Part shown: positions 17,052 to 25,331 of the stretch, piece after piece | Numbering within the stretch: position 1 is the stretch's first letter | How the letters are laid out: each line of letters starts with the position of its first letter | Assembly: GCF_005280275.1 (NCBI RefSeq) | Contig: NZ_CP040021.1 | Location: forward strand, 1,203,001-1,267,000 | From: Salinivibrio kushneri | Lineage (GTDB): Bacteria > Pseudomonadota > Gammaproteobacteria > Enterobacterales > Vibrionaceae | Direction: 5' to 3' | Length of the DNA: 64,000 nt | Notes under the pieces: model-generated | The model's input: only the letters and a program-made list of their open reading frames with translations | The model's database searches: none | What the model was told of the DNA's origin: nothing | Translations under genes and position numbers: made by a program

Positions 17052-18074
17052 TTAGGCCGCGTAGTCTTGATAATCCGTTTGATGGTGCAATAACGCCCAC
17101 ACAATGCGTGCATTTTTGGCCGCGAGAGCGACAATGGCGCGATTCATGCCACGTCGCTCAAGGACATTTCGCCCCCAAACACTGAGCCTATCTTGCTTAT
17201 CGCCTAGGTTCGTGATGACGGCTCTCGCGCCATGTACTAAGAGCGTTCTGAGGTATTTATCTCCTCGTTTACTAATACGACCCAATCGCGGTTTTCCTCC
17301 GGTTGAGTACTGTTTGGGCACTAATCCAAGCCAAGCAGCAAAGTCTCTACCGGAATCAAACTGCTCGCCTTTTCCGATAGTGGCGATAATCGCCGTTGCT
17401 GTTTGTGGGCCAATGCCGCGAACATTAAGAATACGCTGGGCATTAGGACTGGCCTTGGTAACCATATCGAAACACTGCTCGGTATCGGCGATACGCTGAT
17501 TAAGTGTTTGTAGGTGGTCAAAGCAATCTGCCACGACGGCACGAGCAATATCAGGTAGGCCATTTTCTACTGCCTCGAGAATGAGAGGTACTTCTCTGTG
17601 AATGGCGGCTCGTCCTGTTGGAATAATAATGCCGAACTCTGCCAGTAATGCACGAATACGATTAATGAGGGCGGTACGTTCATTGACCCAATGCTCACGT
17701 ACACGATGAGTCGCGAGAATCGCTTGGCGTTCGGGTGACTTAACAGGAATAAACCGGCTGTTTGGACGCTGAACCGCGTCACAAATGGCAACGGCATCGT
17801 TCAGGTCATTTTTTCCTTTTGTGCGATAAGGACCGACGTACTTTGCGGCCATGATACGGGTATCGTGGCCGAGCTTGTTGAATTCTCTGGCCCAATAATG
17901 TGCCCCACTACAGGCCTCAATACCTATGCACATCGTAGGCATATTTGCTAATGTAGCCAGTAATTTAGCGCGTGAAACGGATTTATGGAAAATGACTTTT
18001 CCGTGGTCATCCACCGCGTGAAGAGAAAAGTGGTGCTTGGCGAGATCAACGCCACAAAAGAATTGAGTAGACAT
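17052..18074 (-). CDS. IS110/IS1111 family transposase, copy 2
   Basis: A 340-residue protein with the same DEDD and Tnp_20 signatures as copy 1. The start is ATG 18074, preceded by GGAGG. Differences seen by eye include Phe for Leu in the VIxHKS stretch and Val for Ala in ILEAxENG. Both copies are intact and presumably arose by recent transposition or duplication within the array. Confidence 0.95.
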   Translation of the reverse strand: MSTQFFCGVDLAKHHFSLHAVDDHGKVIFHKSVSRAKLLATLANMPTMCIGIEACSGAHYWAREFNKLGHDTRIMAAKYVGPYRTKGKNDLNDAVAICDAVQRPNSRFIPVKSPERQAILATHRVREHWVNERTALINRIRALLAEFGIIIPTGRAAIHREVPLILEAVENGLPDIARAVVADCFDHLQTLNQRIADTEQCFDMVTKASPNAQRILNVRGIGPQTATAIIATIGKGEQFDSGRDFAAWLGLVPKQYSTGGKPRLGRISKRGDKYLRTLLVHGARAVITNLGDKQDRLSVWGRNVLERRGMNRAIVALAAKNARIVWALLHHQTDYQDYAA

Positions 18075-18227
18075 GATTACCTCCGGTATTAAAGGCCGCA
18101 CCTAAGTGTGGCAGATCTTCAAGAGGGGGAATCCATGTCATTCGTTAGGTTTTTTATCAGGACTTGGTGCAAACTTCAAAAAGACGTATATTAGTCTTGT
18201 TGCTTATCCGTAATAAGGAGGTTGTGT

Positions 18228-18719
18228 GTGAGCAATTTAATAGGTCTAGTCTTGGGTTTTGTGTTAGTAATGCCATTGGCCGTGCTACTTCATGAGTTAG
18301 GGCATGCAACTCCTCAATTAATGACAGGTCAGTCGGTAGAAATTCGATTGGGAAGTGGAAGTAATGCTAAGGAATTTCGGGTTGGTAAATTAAAGTTATT
18401 AATCACACCATTGTCGATGAATGTTGGCTTTGCTTCAATAGAAAGAGATGTGAGCAAAAATTTGCAAGTTGTTTCGTTGTTAATGGGACCTGTTGTATCT
18501 CTAATTTTATGTATCGGGTTATATTTACTTAGTCGCTATGAATTACCGTATCTAGCTCAATATTTGGTAAATTTTGGACTGTACTTTTCACTGTTTCAAT
18601 TTTTATTTACAGCAATGCCCATATACTATCCAAGTTACTTTGGTGCGTATGAGGGTATGCCTAGCGATGGGAGGCAAGTGCTAGAGTTACTTGGCTTAAT
18701 GAAAGGTCAAGGGGCATAA
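18228..18719 (+). CDS. Cassette: M50-like membrane metallopeptidase
   Basis: The 163-residue protein starts at GTG 18228, six bases after AAGGAGG. The first helix carries HELGH (His22, Glu23, His26), the zinc-binding motif of M50 site-2-type peptidases. Near the C-terminus MPSDGRQVLELL resembles the second M50 motif (PxxDG), whose Asp is the third ligand. In between are two or three more hydrophobic helices (VVSLLMGPVVSLILCIGLYL). It would cleave substrates within or near the membrane. It is much shorter than RseP and has no PDZ domain. The gene is A+T-rich and is followed at once by a short attC site. Confidence 0.82.
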   Translation: MSNLIGLVLGFVLVMPLAVLLHELGHATPQLMTGQSVEIRLGSGSNAKEFRVGKLKLLITPLSMNVGFASIERDVSKNLQVVSLLMGPVVSLILCIGLYLLSRYELPYLAQYLVNFGLYFSLFQFLFTAMPIYYPSYFGAYEGMPSDGRQVLELLGLMKGQGA

Positions 18720-18774
18720 ACCTAACAAATATGAATAAGTGTCGCGCAGCCGACACTTTATTTTGGTGTTGAGC
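18720..18774 (+). other. Short attC site (55 bp)
   Basis: The left box ACCTAAC is at 18720-18726 and the right box GTTGAGC at 18768-18774. A strong inner stem AAGTGTCG/CGACACTT could also act as a terminator. Confidence 0.75.
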
Positions 18775-18885
18775 AAGCCCGTTGCTTTATTAATTAAATA
18801 GTTCGAATGCGCATAGGCAGGCGCTGCGTCTGGCACTTTTTTCAGCGCGAGCGCAGCCTAGAAGTAAGCGGATACATTGTTACTT
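18775..18885. other. Sequence between attC and the IS remnant
   Basis: No gene is seen. GCGCTGCGTCTGGC... and ...GCGCGAGCGCAGCC can pair, and this may be a fragment of another attC or cassette. Confidence 0.4.
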
Positions 18886-18997
18886 AAAAAGTGATGCTTG
18901 GCGAAATAAACACCACAAAATAATTGAGTAGACATGGTTGCCTCCGCTATTAAAGAACGCACCTAAGTGTGGCAGACCCTAAACAGGGGGATCTATG
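18886..18997 (-). mobile_element. Remnant of a third IS1111-group element
   Basis: About 112 bp match the right end of the two complete copies at roughly four bases in five. The match covers the first codons of the transposase (complement of AATTGAGTAGACAT), the leader CACCTAAGTGTGGCAGA and a decayed inverted repeat GGGGGATCTATG. The rest of the element is missing. It is older and more diverged than the intact copies. Confidence 0.85.
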
Positions 18998-19083
18998 TTA
19001 TTAGTTATATCTATACAACTACTTGAAACGATAAAATATGCCTACATATTGATATCGTCAATTAATTAAATATAGGGGAGAAT

Positions 19084-19563
19084 ATGTCAATTCAAAACCT
19101 AAATGCTGGCGATATTGTTGTCAGCAACTTCGGTGTTTATCAGCACTGGTCTTTAGTTTCAGACGCTTTGTGTGAAAAGGGGCTGCCTATGCTCATTTCT
19201 GCAACTCAGCGAAATTGTACCGTTCAAGAAGAAAACTGGGATGTAGTAACCCAAGGTAAACATACCTATCCAGCTAAAGTTACTTACGACCGCCCAGTAC
19301 CAGAGGTACTCGAACTCGCTCGTTCTCAAATTGGACAGTGGAAATACTCACTAACAGACCGAAACTGTGAGCATTTTGCTAAATGGGCGACAGGATTAAA
19401 AATGTCTTCGACTCAAGTTGTTGCTGGTGCAACTGGTGCTGTTTTGGGTGCAAGTTTAATTGGTTTATGCTCAGAAAATCCGAAGTTTGCTAAGTTTCTC
19501 GGTGGTTCATTAGCTCTGGGTGGTTTAGCAGTCTTAGCTACTAAAGCCGTTGAGGAAAAATAG
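19084..19563 (+). CDS. LRAT-like NlpC/P60-superfamily protein
   Basis: The 159-residue protein has YQHWSLV with His21 and DRNCEHFAKWATG with Cys95. The His plus NCEHF arrangement is diagnostic of LRAT-domain proteins, which are circularly permuted NlpC/P60 cysteine enzymes acting as acyltransferases or phospholipases. After the domain, residues 110-152 form a glycine- and alanine-rich hydrophobic tail (VVAGATGAVLGASLIGL, then FLGGSLALGGLAVLAT) that probably anchors it to the membrane. AGGGGAG precedes the ATG. It lies just right of the IS remnant and is probably a cassette, although its right attC is uncertain. Confidence 0.85.
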   Translation: MSIQNLNAGDIVVSNFGVYQHWSLVSDALCEKGLPMLISATQRNCTVQEENWDVVTQGKHTYPAKVTYDRPVPEVLELARSQIGQWKYSLTDRNCEHFAKWATGLKMSSTQVVAGATGAVLGASLIGLCSENPKFAKFLGGSLALGGLAVLATKAVEEK

Positions 19564-19707
19564 GTAAGACAAACGACTATTTCGTCAATCACTAGAGGTT
19601 TGCGAGGCTTTTATCCCACATCATTCCTCCTCTAAGCATTGAACCTAAGTTCACCATCATCTTACGCACACAGGCAATAATGGCGAATTTTCTCATCTCC
19701 GTTAGGC
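19564..19707 (+). other. Possible decayed attC region after the LRAT-like gene
   Basis: GTTAGGC at 19701-19707 fits the right core box consensus, and a GTAAGAC at the left could be a decayed partner. No convincing pairing of the arms was found. This may be the right-hand limit of the array. Confidence 0.3.
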
Positions 19708-19763
19708 GTTAGTGACTCTAACACTTATATCAATTTTCAATTAAAACACTATGGAAAGTAATA

Positions 19764-20489
19764 ATGAAATATAACAACCCCATCAACCCAAATTGTATAG
19801 ATAACTTGCTGGGTGAACTATGGCTCAATGAGGACTCTTTAGTCTTAGATGTTGGTTGTGGTAACGGCGAATTAATTAAAAGCGTTTTAGAAAAGTTTAA
19901 CTGTCGGGCGGTAGTCATTGAAATTGATGAAAGGGAGATTGCTAAAGCCAAGGAAAACTTGGAGCCTTATTTAGATAAAGTCACCTTTCATAATGCAGCA
20001 TTCAAAGATGTGGAACTGCCTAGGGGCGTATTTGATGCGTGCTTTAGCTTAGGCTCTACTCATGCTTTTGGCGATGTTGGTGAAGCTTTAGACCATGCAT
20101 TGTCTGACATGAAGGCTCTCATAGCGTCTAATGGCGCAATTGTACTTGGGGATGCGTATTGGCGAAAAGAACCAGATAAAGAGTACTTACTCGCAACAGG
20201 TATTGACCCGCTAGAGTTACGCTCAAACCTTCAAAACATAGAAGTAGGAAATCAACTAGGCCTTGAATGCGCTTATGTCGTCCATTCTTCTTATCAAGAT
20301 TGGGATACGTTTGAAAGCTCGTTTTGGCTAGCTGCTGAACGCGAGTTGTTGCTAGACCCTGAAAATATCGAGCTATTGGATAAAGTAAAAACGAGACGAC
20401 ATTGGAAAGATGCGTATTTGAGGTGGGGGCGAGAAACAATGGGGTTTGCTCTATACCTGTTCATTCACGCTACACCCCAAAGCATCTAA
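19764..20489 (+). CDS. Class I SAM-dependent methyltransferase
   Basis: The 241-residue protein has SAM motif I in LVLDVGCGNGELI (residues about 28-40), the acidic motif II residue in VVIEIDE, and motif IV-like FDACFSLGSTHAFG. It resembles small-molecule methyltransferases more than rRNA or DNA enzymes. The substrate is unknown. It follows the probable end of the cassette array, so it could be a cassette gene without a clear attC or a separately acquired gene. The A+T-rich base use is similar to the cassette genes and unlike the core. Confidence 0.85.
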   Translation: MKYNNPINPNCIDNLLGELWLNEDSLVLDVGCGNGELIKSVLEKFNCRAVVIEIDEREIAKAKENLEPYLDKVTFHNAAFKDVELPRGVFDACFSLGSTHAFGDVGEALDHALSDMKALIASNGAIVLGDAYWRKEPDKEYLLATGIDPLELRSNLQNIEVGNQLGLECAYVVHSSYQDWDTFESSFWLAAERELLLDPENIELLDKVKTRRHWKDAYLRWGRETMGFALYLFIHATPQSI

Positions 20490-20566
20490 AAAATGAGTCT
20501 GAGGCTCTCCCAGTCTGAATAAGGCTATGAGCCTGGCACACTCAGCGCCATGGAGGGCATAACAAT

Positions 20567-21763
20567 ATGAGACCGAGCAGATTCAATCTCTCTGCGTTGC
20601 TCGTTGGGGCGATGGCAACATTTGTGGGAATAGGCGTAGCGCGCTTCGCCTACACACCAATTATTCCTGTACTCGTAGAAGCCAACTGGTTTACGGCAAC
20701 GGAGGCAGCATACCTGGGTGCCGCGAATCTGCTCGGCTATCTCGGTGGAGCGATTGGCGCGCACACCCTCTCTGAACGATACAAACTCCGTTATGTGCTT
20801 GGCGGCGCTTATATCGCAGTCGCGTTGAGCTTCTTTCTTTGTCTGAGCCCGATCGGCTTCGCGTGGTTCTTTATCTGGCGATTTGTGTCTGGTTTTGCCG
20901 GTGCAACCTTGATGGTTGTCGGTCCGTCTCTGGCTCTCTCAAGTACGCCAGCGTCACAACGACCAGCTACTGGAGCGATGGTTTTTACCGGTATCGGAAT
21001 TGGGGCTTTTTTGTCGGCCACCGCGATTCCGTTATTTTTAAATGTGGGGCTTGTTTTAGCCTGGATTGGGCTCGGGGTGCTTGCTGTTGCGGCTGGTCTT
21101 GTCGCCGATAGGGCGTTCGCAGGCTTGAAATCATTACCAGCTATTCCCCATGCAGGAAATGGGTCAGAGGGCTTAACCGCTGCACAGAAGTGGAGCATAG
21201 GAATAGTCATGGCAGCGTATGCGATGGACGGAGTCGGCTTTGTTCCCCATACGGTTTTCTGGGTAGATTATCTTGCACGTGAAGTCGGTATGGGGCAGGC
21301 CATCGCGAGTTTCCAATGGGCTGTTCTGGGTGTCGGTGCTGTTTTCGGACCTTTCATTGCCGGGAGGGCGGCCAAAAAGTTCGGTTGGCACGGGGCTCTG
21401 CTGTCAGGGTTTCTGGCAAAGTCCATCGCGACGGCATTACCGGTTATATCGGTATCGATGGCCAGTATTACCGTTTCATCCTTTATCGTCGGAGCCATGA
21501 TCCCCGGCATTGTTGCGCTCACAGCAGGACGACTTTCAGAAATTATGGGGCCTGCTGGTCACAAAAAGATATGGGGTATGGCCACAGCCATGTTCGCTGC
21601 ATTTCAAGCAGCAGGTGGGTACTCTCTGGCATTTGTCTACTCCTTTCTTGGTACCTATGAAGCTTTATTCAGCATTGGTGCCGTTATTCTAGCGAGCGGC
21701 GTCCTCTTGCTATCAACCCGATATCTTATCGTTCGAAAAGCCACACAGATGGAGAAAAATTGA
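20567..21763 (+). CDS. MFS transporter, YbfB/YjiJ family
   Basis: The 398-residue protein has twelve hydrophobic helices. It opens with a family-typical segment (VGAMATFVGIGVARFAYTPIIPVL, quoted in part) in which GVARFAYTP is the hallmark of the YbfB/YjiJ branch of the major facilitator superfamily. Substrates in this branch are poorly known. A GGAGGGC site lies eight bases before the ATG. The next gene, a glutathione S-transferase, starts one base after this stop, so the two are co-transcribed and translationally linked. Export of a conjugate or protection from an electrophile is a reasonable inference. Confidence 0.87.
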   Translation: MRPSRFNLSALLVGAMATFVGIGVARFAYTPIIPVLVEANWFTATEAAYLGAANLLGYLGGAIGAHTLSERYKLRYVLGGAYIAVALSFFLCLSPIGFAWFFIWRFVSGFAGATLMVVGPSLALSSTPASQRPATGAMVFTGIGIGAFLSATAIPLFLNVGLVLAWIGLGVLAVAAGLVADRAFAGLKSLPAIPHAGNGSEGLTAAQKWSIGIVMAAYAMDGVGFVPHTVFWVDYLAREVGMGQAIASFQWAVLGVGAVFGPFIAGRAAKKFGWHGALLSGFLAKSIATALPVISVSMASITVSSFIVGAMIPGIVALTAGRLSEIMGPAGHKKIWGMATAMFAAFQAAGGYSLAFVYSFLGTYEALFSIGAVILASGVLLLSTRYLIVRKATQMEKN

Positions 21764-21764
21764 T

Positions 21765-22364
21765 ATGGAACTGTATCTGAACACGACGTCGCCTTATGCA
21801 AGAGTTGTCCGAATCTGCGCGATTGAAAAGCAGTTGGATGATGTGAAGCTCATCTGGGTAGATCCTTGGGCGGATGACAATGCGTTGCTCACCGCCAATC
21901 CGAATGGAAAAATTCCCGTGCTTGTAACGGATAGGGGAGAGACTTTATCAGAATCCCTTCTCATCGCGTCATACTTGGACGGGCTTTCCCCGACTCTCAG
22001 CTTGCTTGGTGCACCCAACTACACTGATGTCTTTGCTCTCTCGGGGTTGAGTCAGGGCCTTACCGATGCAGCTTTTATGACGGTTATTAATCGGAAGCAC
22101 TTTGGGAAAGAGAGCGATAGTACGGTCCTTGGGGTTCGTCGACAGAATGCCATTGTCAGGTGCCTTCAGCGGCTGGAAGATAGGGTGAGTACTGACGTTA
22201 TGCAGTCCGACATTAACCTTGGCCAGATTGTTACTGGCGTTGCCTTGAGTTATATCGATTTTCGATTACCGGAGCTGCAATGGGGTGAAAGCCAGCCACT
22301 CCTCGCTGACTGGTTAACGAGGTTTTCAGAGCGTGCAAGTGTCAAAGAAACGGCCTTTACCTAG
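21765..22364 (+). CDS. Glutathione S-transferase family protein
   Basis: The 199-residue protein has an N-terminal thioredoxin-like domain (MELYLNTTSPYARVVRI, with Ser9 the likely glutathione-activating residue). It continues with NPNGKIPVL, the cis-proline loop, and ETLSESLLIASYLD, the glutathione gamma-glutamyl contact. The C-terminal helical domain begins near residue 90. Length fits short bacterial GSTs. It forms a two-gene unit with the MFS transporter and is most likely involved in detoxification or metabolism of an electrophile. Confidence 0.9.
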   Translation: MELYLNTTSPYARVVRICAIEKQLDDVKLIWVDPWADDNALLTANPNGKIPVLVTDRGETLSESLLIASYLDGLSPTLSLLGAPNYTDVFALSGLSQGLTDAAFMTVINRKHFGKESDSTVLGVRRQNAIVRCLQRLEDRVSTDVMQSDINLGQIVTGVALSYIDFRLPELQWGESQPLLADWLTRFSERASVKETAFT

Positions 22365-22571
22365 CCCCTAGAAAGAACGTTTTTCGTGAATATCAATAGT
22401 GGTCTAAGCCGTGAATTTTTAATATAGTAATGAGCGTGACTCTTTTAAGAATATGTTAATTGATCCTAAATCTCACTGACGATAGTAGCATCGGCTACTT
22501 ACTGATATAGCTTGATGCATTACTAGGTTTAGATAATTTACTTTTTCGAGAAATTTTGCGAGTTACTTTCA

Positions 22572-22958
22572 ATGAATAATAAGCAAGGTTCTTCCAATGG
22601 TATATCCGTTTATCCATCTGCGTTGCTTGTACATGTACCTAACGTAAATGAAGGGCTAGAGTGGTATCGCAAGGCTTTTCCTAATGCAATGCCTATTTAT
22701 TATCCAGACTTTGATTTTACCGCCCTCGATTTAAATGGTTTTCAGTTAGAAATTGTGCAAGCCGATGAAAAAGTCCGCAATGGTAAGTGCGGAACTGTGC
22801 TGTATTGGCTGGTAGATGACTTGTTAAGCGCTCTAGATCACTTTAAGGCAATTGGCGCTGAGTTATACCGTGGTCCAATGGCGATCGAGCATGGACTATC
22901 AATGTGCCAAGTCACTGATCCATTTGGAAACCTAATTGGTCTCCGAGGACCTGTTTGA
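22572..22958 (+). CDS. VOC-family protein (glyoxalase/bleomycin-resistance fold)
   Basis: The 128-residue protein has the VOC pattern: VHVPNVNEGLEWYRKAF near the start, then FTALDLNGFQLEIVQ and VTDPFGNLIGLRGPV at the end. The metal-binding positions of canonical members (His, Glu) are partly kept (HVPN; LEIV; NLIG). The family includes glyoxalases, dioxygenases and antibiotic-binding proteins. No substrate is implied by the neighbours. After the stop, a short frame of about 35 codons (22939-23043) without a start may be the remnant of another gene. Confidence 0.85.
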   Translation: MNNKQGSSNGISVYPSALLVHVPNVNEGLEWYRKAFPNAMPIYYPDFDFTALDLNGFQLEIVQADEKVRNGKCGTVLYWLVDDLLSALDHFKAIGAELYRGPMAIEHGLSMCQVTDPFGNLIGLRGPV

Positions 22959-23055
22959 TGAACAAGAAGACTTAGCAAAGAAAAATCAACGAGTTGTCAC
23001 CTTAATGAAGCACAATGGAGTTGCTTCTTGGATACACTATTAGGGAGTGTTGATA

Positions 23056-23667
23056 ATGTTATATCTCGGTATTTTGATCGTTTTTATCTATCTGGTGTGG
23101 AAGTTCACAAAGGATAGCCAACCAACGAATACTCCGTTGAATAGAAAGGAGCCGTCTCTGAGTAGAGAGATGGAGCGTTCAAAACACGCTGATACTCAAC
23201 TAGATAATGCTCATCCGCATAAACGTCGGGTTGAGCATAAACGCCAATCACACCTTGCGACTAGAAACGAGCAGAAACTCTATTTTGCTCTCCAAAATGC
23301 ACTTCCCTCTGACTATGTCATTCATAGTCAAGTGTCTCTTATGGCGCTAGTTAAGCCCGTTAACTTTCGGCATAACTCTCGTACATGGGCGAAGCGTATG
23401 GATTTTGTGATAACTGACAAAACGACAAGAATACTCGCTGTGATTGAGTTAGATGATGCGACGCATCAATGGAAGAAAAGACAGGAACGCGATCAGTACG
23501 TAAATGAAGCGCTTTTTGGTCATCATAAACTGATACGTATTCCGTCAGCGAGTTTTTATGAACCATCAAAGATCGCAGATATATTATCCCGTGAAGTAGG
23601 CATTAAGTGTAATAACCTTGAAGAAAAGCATTCCCTAAATGATGCTAGTAAACATAATGTCACTTAG
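23056..23667 (+). CDS. Membrane-anchored DUF2726 protein
   Basis: The 203-residue protein starts at ATG 23056 with AGGGAG upstream. One membrane helix occupies residues 2-18 (LYLGILIVFIYLVWKF), followed by a charged linker and a DUF2726 domain (RNEQKLYFALQNAL, MDFVITD, VIELDDATHQWKKRQERD). This domain resembles the PD-(D/E)XK nuclease fold with the acidic residues of DFVI and IELDD in the right order. DUF2726 proteins are common in vibrios and often accompany mobile DNA. The membrane anchor suggests a DNA-handling or stress role at the inner membrane, but this is inference. Confidence 0.82.
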   Translation: MLYLGILIVFIYLVWKFTKDSQPTNTPLNRKEPSLSREMERSKHADTQLDNAHPHKRRVEHKRQSHLATRNEQKLYFALQNALPSDYVIHSQVSLMALVKPVNFRHNSRTWAKRMDFVITDKTTRILAVIELDDATHQWKKRQERDQYVNEALFGHHKLIRIPSASFYEPSKIADILSREVGIKCNNLEEKHSLNDASKHNVT

Positions 23668-23738
23668 TGTTTGAAAAAAGTAAGCTCGTAAAGTGATTAA
23701 GAGTAAAAAGTTCGTTGTTTATTATATAAAGGGATTTT

Positions 23739-24179
23739 ATGGAAGAATATTGGAACCCAATGGTGCCAGAGTTAACTGTTAGTGATTTTGAAAGGTCGCT
23801 CCATTTTTATCAGGATTTGCTTGGGTTCAAAATTAGAAATCAACGCACCACACCAAAATTTGCTTACTTAGAGTATGAGAAGGTTCATATTATGATTGAG
23901 CAAATGCATGATGCCGGATGGGAGCCAGGGGCACTCGTCTACCCACTCGGACGAGGTGTTAATTTCCAAATAGAGTTAAGTGATATTTCGCCGATTTTGG
24001 AACGCTTGGCTGCGACTGAAACGTCTCTTTATCAAGAGCCACAAGAAAATTGGTATGACGAAGGGGCTGTGCTTTGCGGTCAACGAGAGTTCTTAGTTCA
24101 AGATCCCGATGGCTATTTATTGCGCTTCAGTCAATTCCTCGGAGAGAAAGAAAAACGCATAAATAATAATGCCCTATAA
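23739..24179 (+). CDS. VOC-family protein, bleomycin-resistance-like
   Basis: The 146-residue protein has VPELTVSDFERSLHFYQDLLGF at the N-terminus (quoted only in part: ELTVSDFERSLHFYQDLLG), then FAYLEYEKVHIMIEQ and DPDGYLLRFSQFLG at the C-terminus. The spacing and motifs match bleomycin-resistance-type VOC proteins, which bind a drug as dimers rather than catalyse a reaction. The next gene (SDR) starts nine bases after this stop, suggesting co-transcription. Drug binding has not been shown, and the protein could equally be a lyase-type member. Confidence 0.87.
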   Translation: MEEYWNPMVPELTVSDFERSLHFYQDLLGFKIRNQRTTPKFAYLEYEKVHIMIEQMHDAGWEPGALVYPLGRGVNFQIELSDISPILERLAATETSLYQEPQENWYDEGAVLCGQREFLVQDPDGYLLRFSQFLGEKEKRINNNAL

Positions 24180-24188
24180 TTGGATGGA

Positions 24189-24944
24189 ATGCAGATGCGT
24201 AAAAAAACGGTATTGATAACAGGTGGCGGGCGAGGCATCGGTGCTGCCACTGCCAAGTTATTTGCACGAAACGGATACGTAGTTTTTATTAACTATAAGT
24301 CTAATCATCAGGCCGCATCTCGTGTCGCAGACGACATAGCGGCCGAAGGAGGGGAGTGTTACCCAATCCAAGCCGACGTTTCCAAAGAGGAAGATGCCAT
24401 TAAATTGTTTTCGTCTTTGGATCAGCGAGTAGATCAACTGGATGTGCTAGTCAATAACGCTGGTATTTTGCGCCAGCAATCGCGCTTAGAAAATATGACT
24501 GCAAGTCGAATCAACGCTATTTTGCTCAACAATATCACAGGGTATTTTCTTTGCTGTCGCGAAGCCGTTAAACGTATGTCGACGAGATTGGGTGGAGAAG
24601 GTGGTGCGATCATAAATGTCTCTTCTGGTGCGGCCCGCACTGGTTCCCCCAATGAATACATCGATTATGCCGCCTCTAAGGGAGCAATCGATACACTGAC
24701 TAAAGGCTTATCTAAAGAGGTGGCAGCAGAAGGTATTCGCGTGAATTGTGTACGTCCTGGCTTAATTTATACCGACATGCATGCAGATGGCGGTGAACCG
24801 GAGAGAGTCAAACGATTAGAAAGTAAAATTCCGATGCAAAGAGGTGGGCAGCCAGAAGAAGTTGCTGAGGCCATTTTTTGGCTAGCGACTGATAAAGCTT
24901 CCTTTTCGACCGGTAATTTTTTAGATTTATCGGGTGGTTTGTAG
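24189..24944 (+). CDS. Short-chain dehydrogenase/reductase, FabG-like
   Basis: The protein has 251 residues from ATG 24189 (an alternative ATG is at 24195). It has the SDR nucleotide-binding motif TGGGRGIG, NNAG (in VLVNNAGIL), the catalytic Ser in NVSSGA, and YxxxK (YAASKGAI), so all catalytic residues are present. It ends with FLDLSGGL, typical of FabG-like enzymes. It probably reduces a ketone or aldehyde with NAD(P)H. It lies between a VOC protein and an antibiotic-biosynthesis-monooxygenase-like gene, and all three run in the same direction. Confidence 0.92.
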   Translation: MQMRKKTVLITGGGRGIGAATAKLFARNGYVVFINYKSNHQAASRVADDIAAEGGECYPIQADVSKEEDAIKLFSSLDQRVDQLDVLVNNAGILRQQSRLENMTASRINAILLNNITGYFLCCREAVKRMSTRLGGEGGAIINVSSGAARTGSPNEYIDYAASKGAIDTLTKGLSKEVAAEGIRVNCVRPGLIYTDMHADGGEPERVKRLESKIPMQRGGQPEEVAEAIFWLATDKASFSTGNFLDLSGGL

Positions 24945-24993
24945 TCAATCAGTGCCCTTACCAAACTAAAAAAATAATTTAAAGATAAACTAT

Positions 24994-25269
24994 ATGTCAA
25001 AAGTCATTCTAGAAGGTTTTATTCTCGTGCCAGACGCTGATCTTCAGGCCGTGACGCGAGAGCTTGTTAATCATGAAAAGTTGACGTTGGAAGAGCCGGG
25101 TTGCTTGGTCTTTAAGGTTCAGCAACATTCGGAGAATCCGCTGCGATTTGATGTTTATGAAGAGTTTACCGATCGCTCAGCTTTTGATAAGCACCAAGAG
25201 AGGGTTAAATCATCCTATTGGGGAGCGGTTACGAAAAATGTCACGCGTCACTATCAGATCAGCGAATAG
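24994..25269 (+). CDS. ABM-domain monooxygenase-like protein
   Basis: The 91-residue protein matches the antibiotic biosynthesis monooxygenase (ABM) superfamily: LEEPGCLVFKVQQH in the middle and FDVYEEFTDRSAFDKHQE, a dimeric ferredoxin-like alpha-beta fold. Members act on quinones or small aromatics, or serve as heme-binding or signal-related proteins (YgiN, LsrG types). In this cluster with an SDR it may modify the same unknown compound. AAAGATAAA precedes the ATG, a weak site. Confidence 0.88.
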   Translation: MSKVILEGFILVPDADLQAVTRELVNHEKLTLEEPGCLVFKVQQHSENPLRFDVYEEFTDRSAFDKHQERVKSSYWGAVTKNVTRHYQISE

Positions 25270-25331
25270 AGCCTGGGTTGAATACCAGCGTTATTTATCG
25301 CGCATAGCCGCTAAAGCGTAAGGATACACCC

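Larger units (their letters stand above)
16797..18143 (-). mobile_element. IS1111-group IS110-family element, copy 2 (attC-targeting)
   Basis: The same length as copy 1 and nearly identical, with inverted repeats at 16800-16812 and 18125-18137. It has the same orientation and sits at the same position within a different attC site. The two copies flank seven cassettes in direct orientation. Confidence 0.92.

Noticed and set aside
9234-18774. A CRISPR array as the explanation of repeated hairpins
   Set aside because: The repeats are 55-127 bp, vary in sequence, are palindromic, and alternate with genes rather than short spacers. They fit attC sites.
22939-23043. Short frame after the VOC gene (LMKHNGVASWIHY end)
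   Set aside because: No start codon with a ribosome site and no known family. It could be a remnant but is too short to call.
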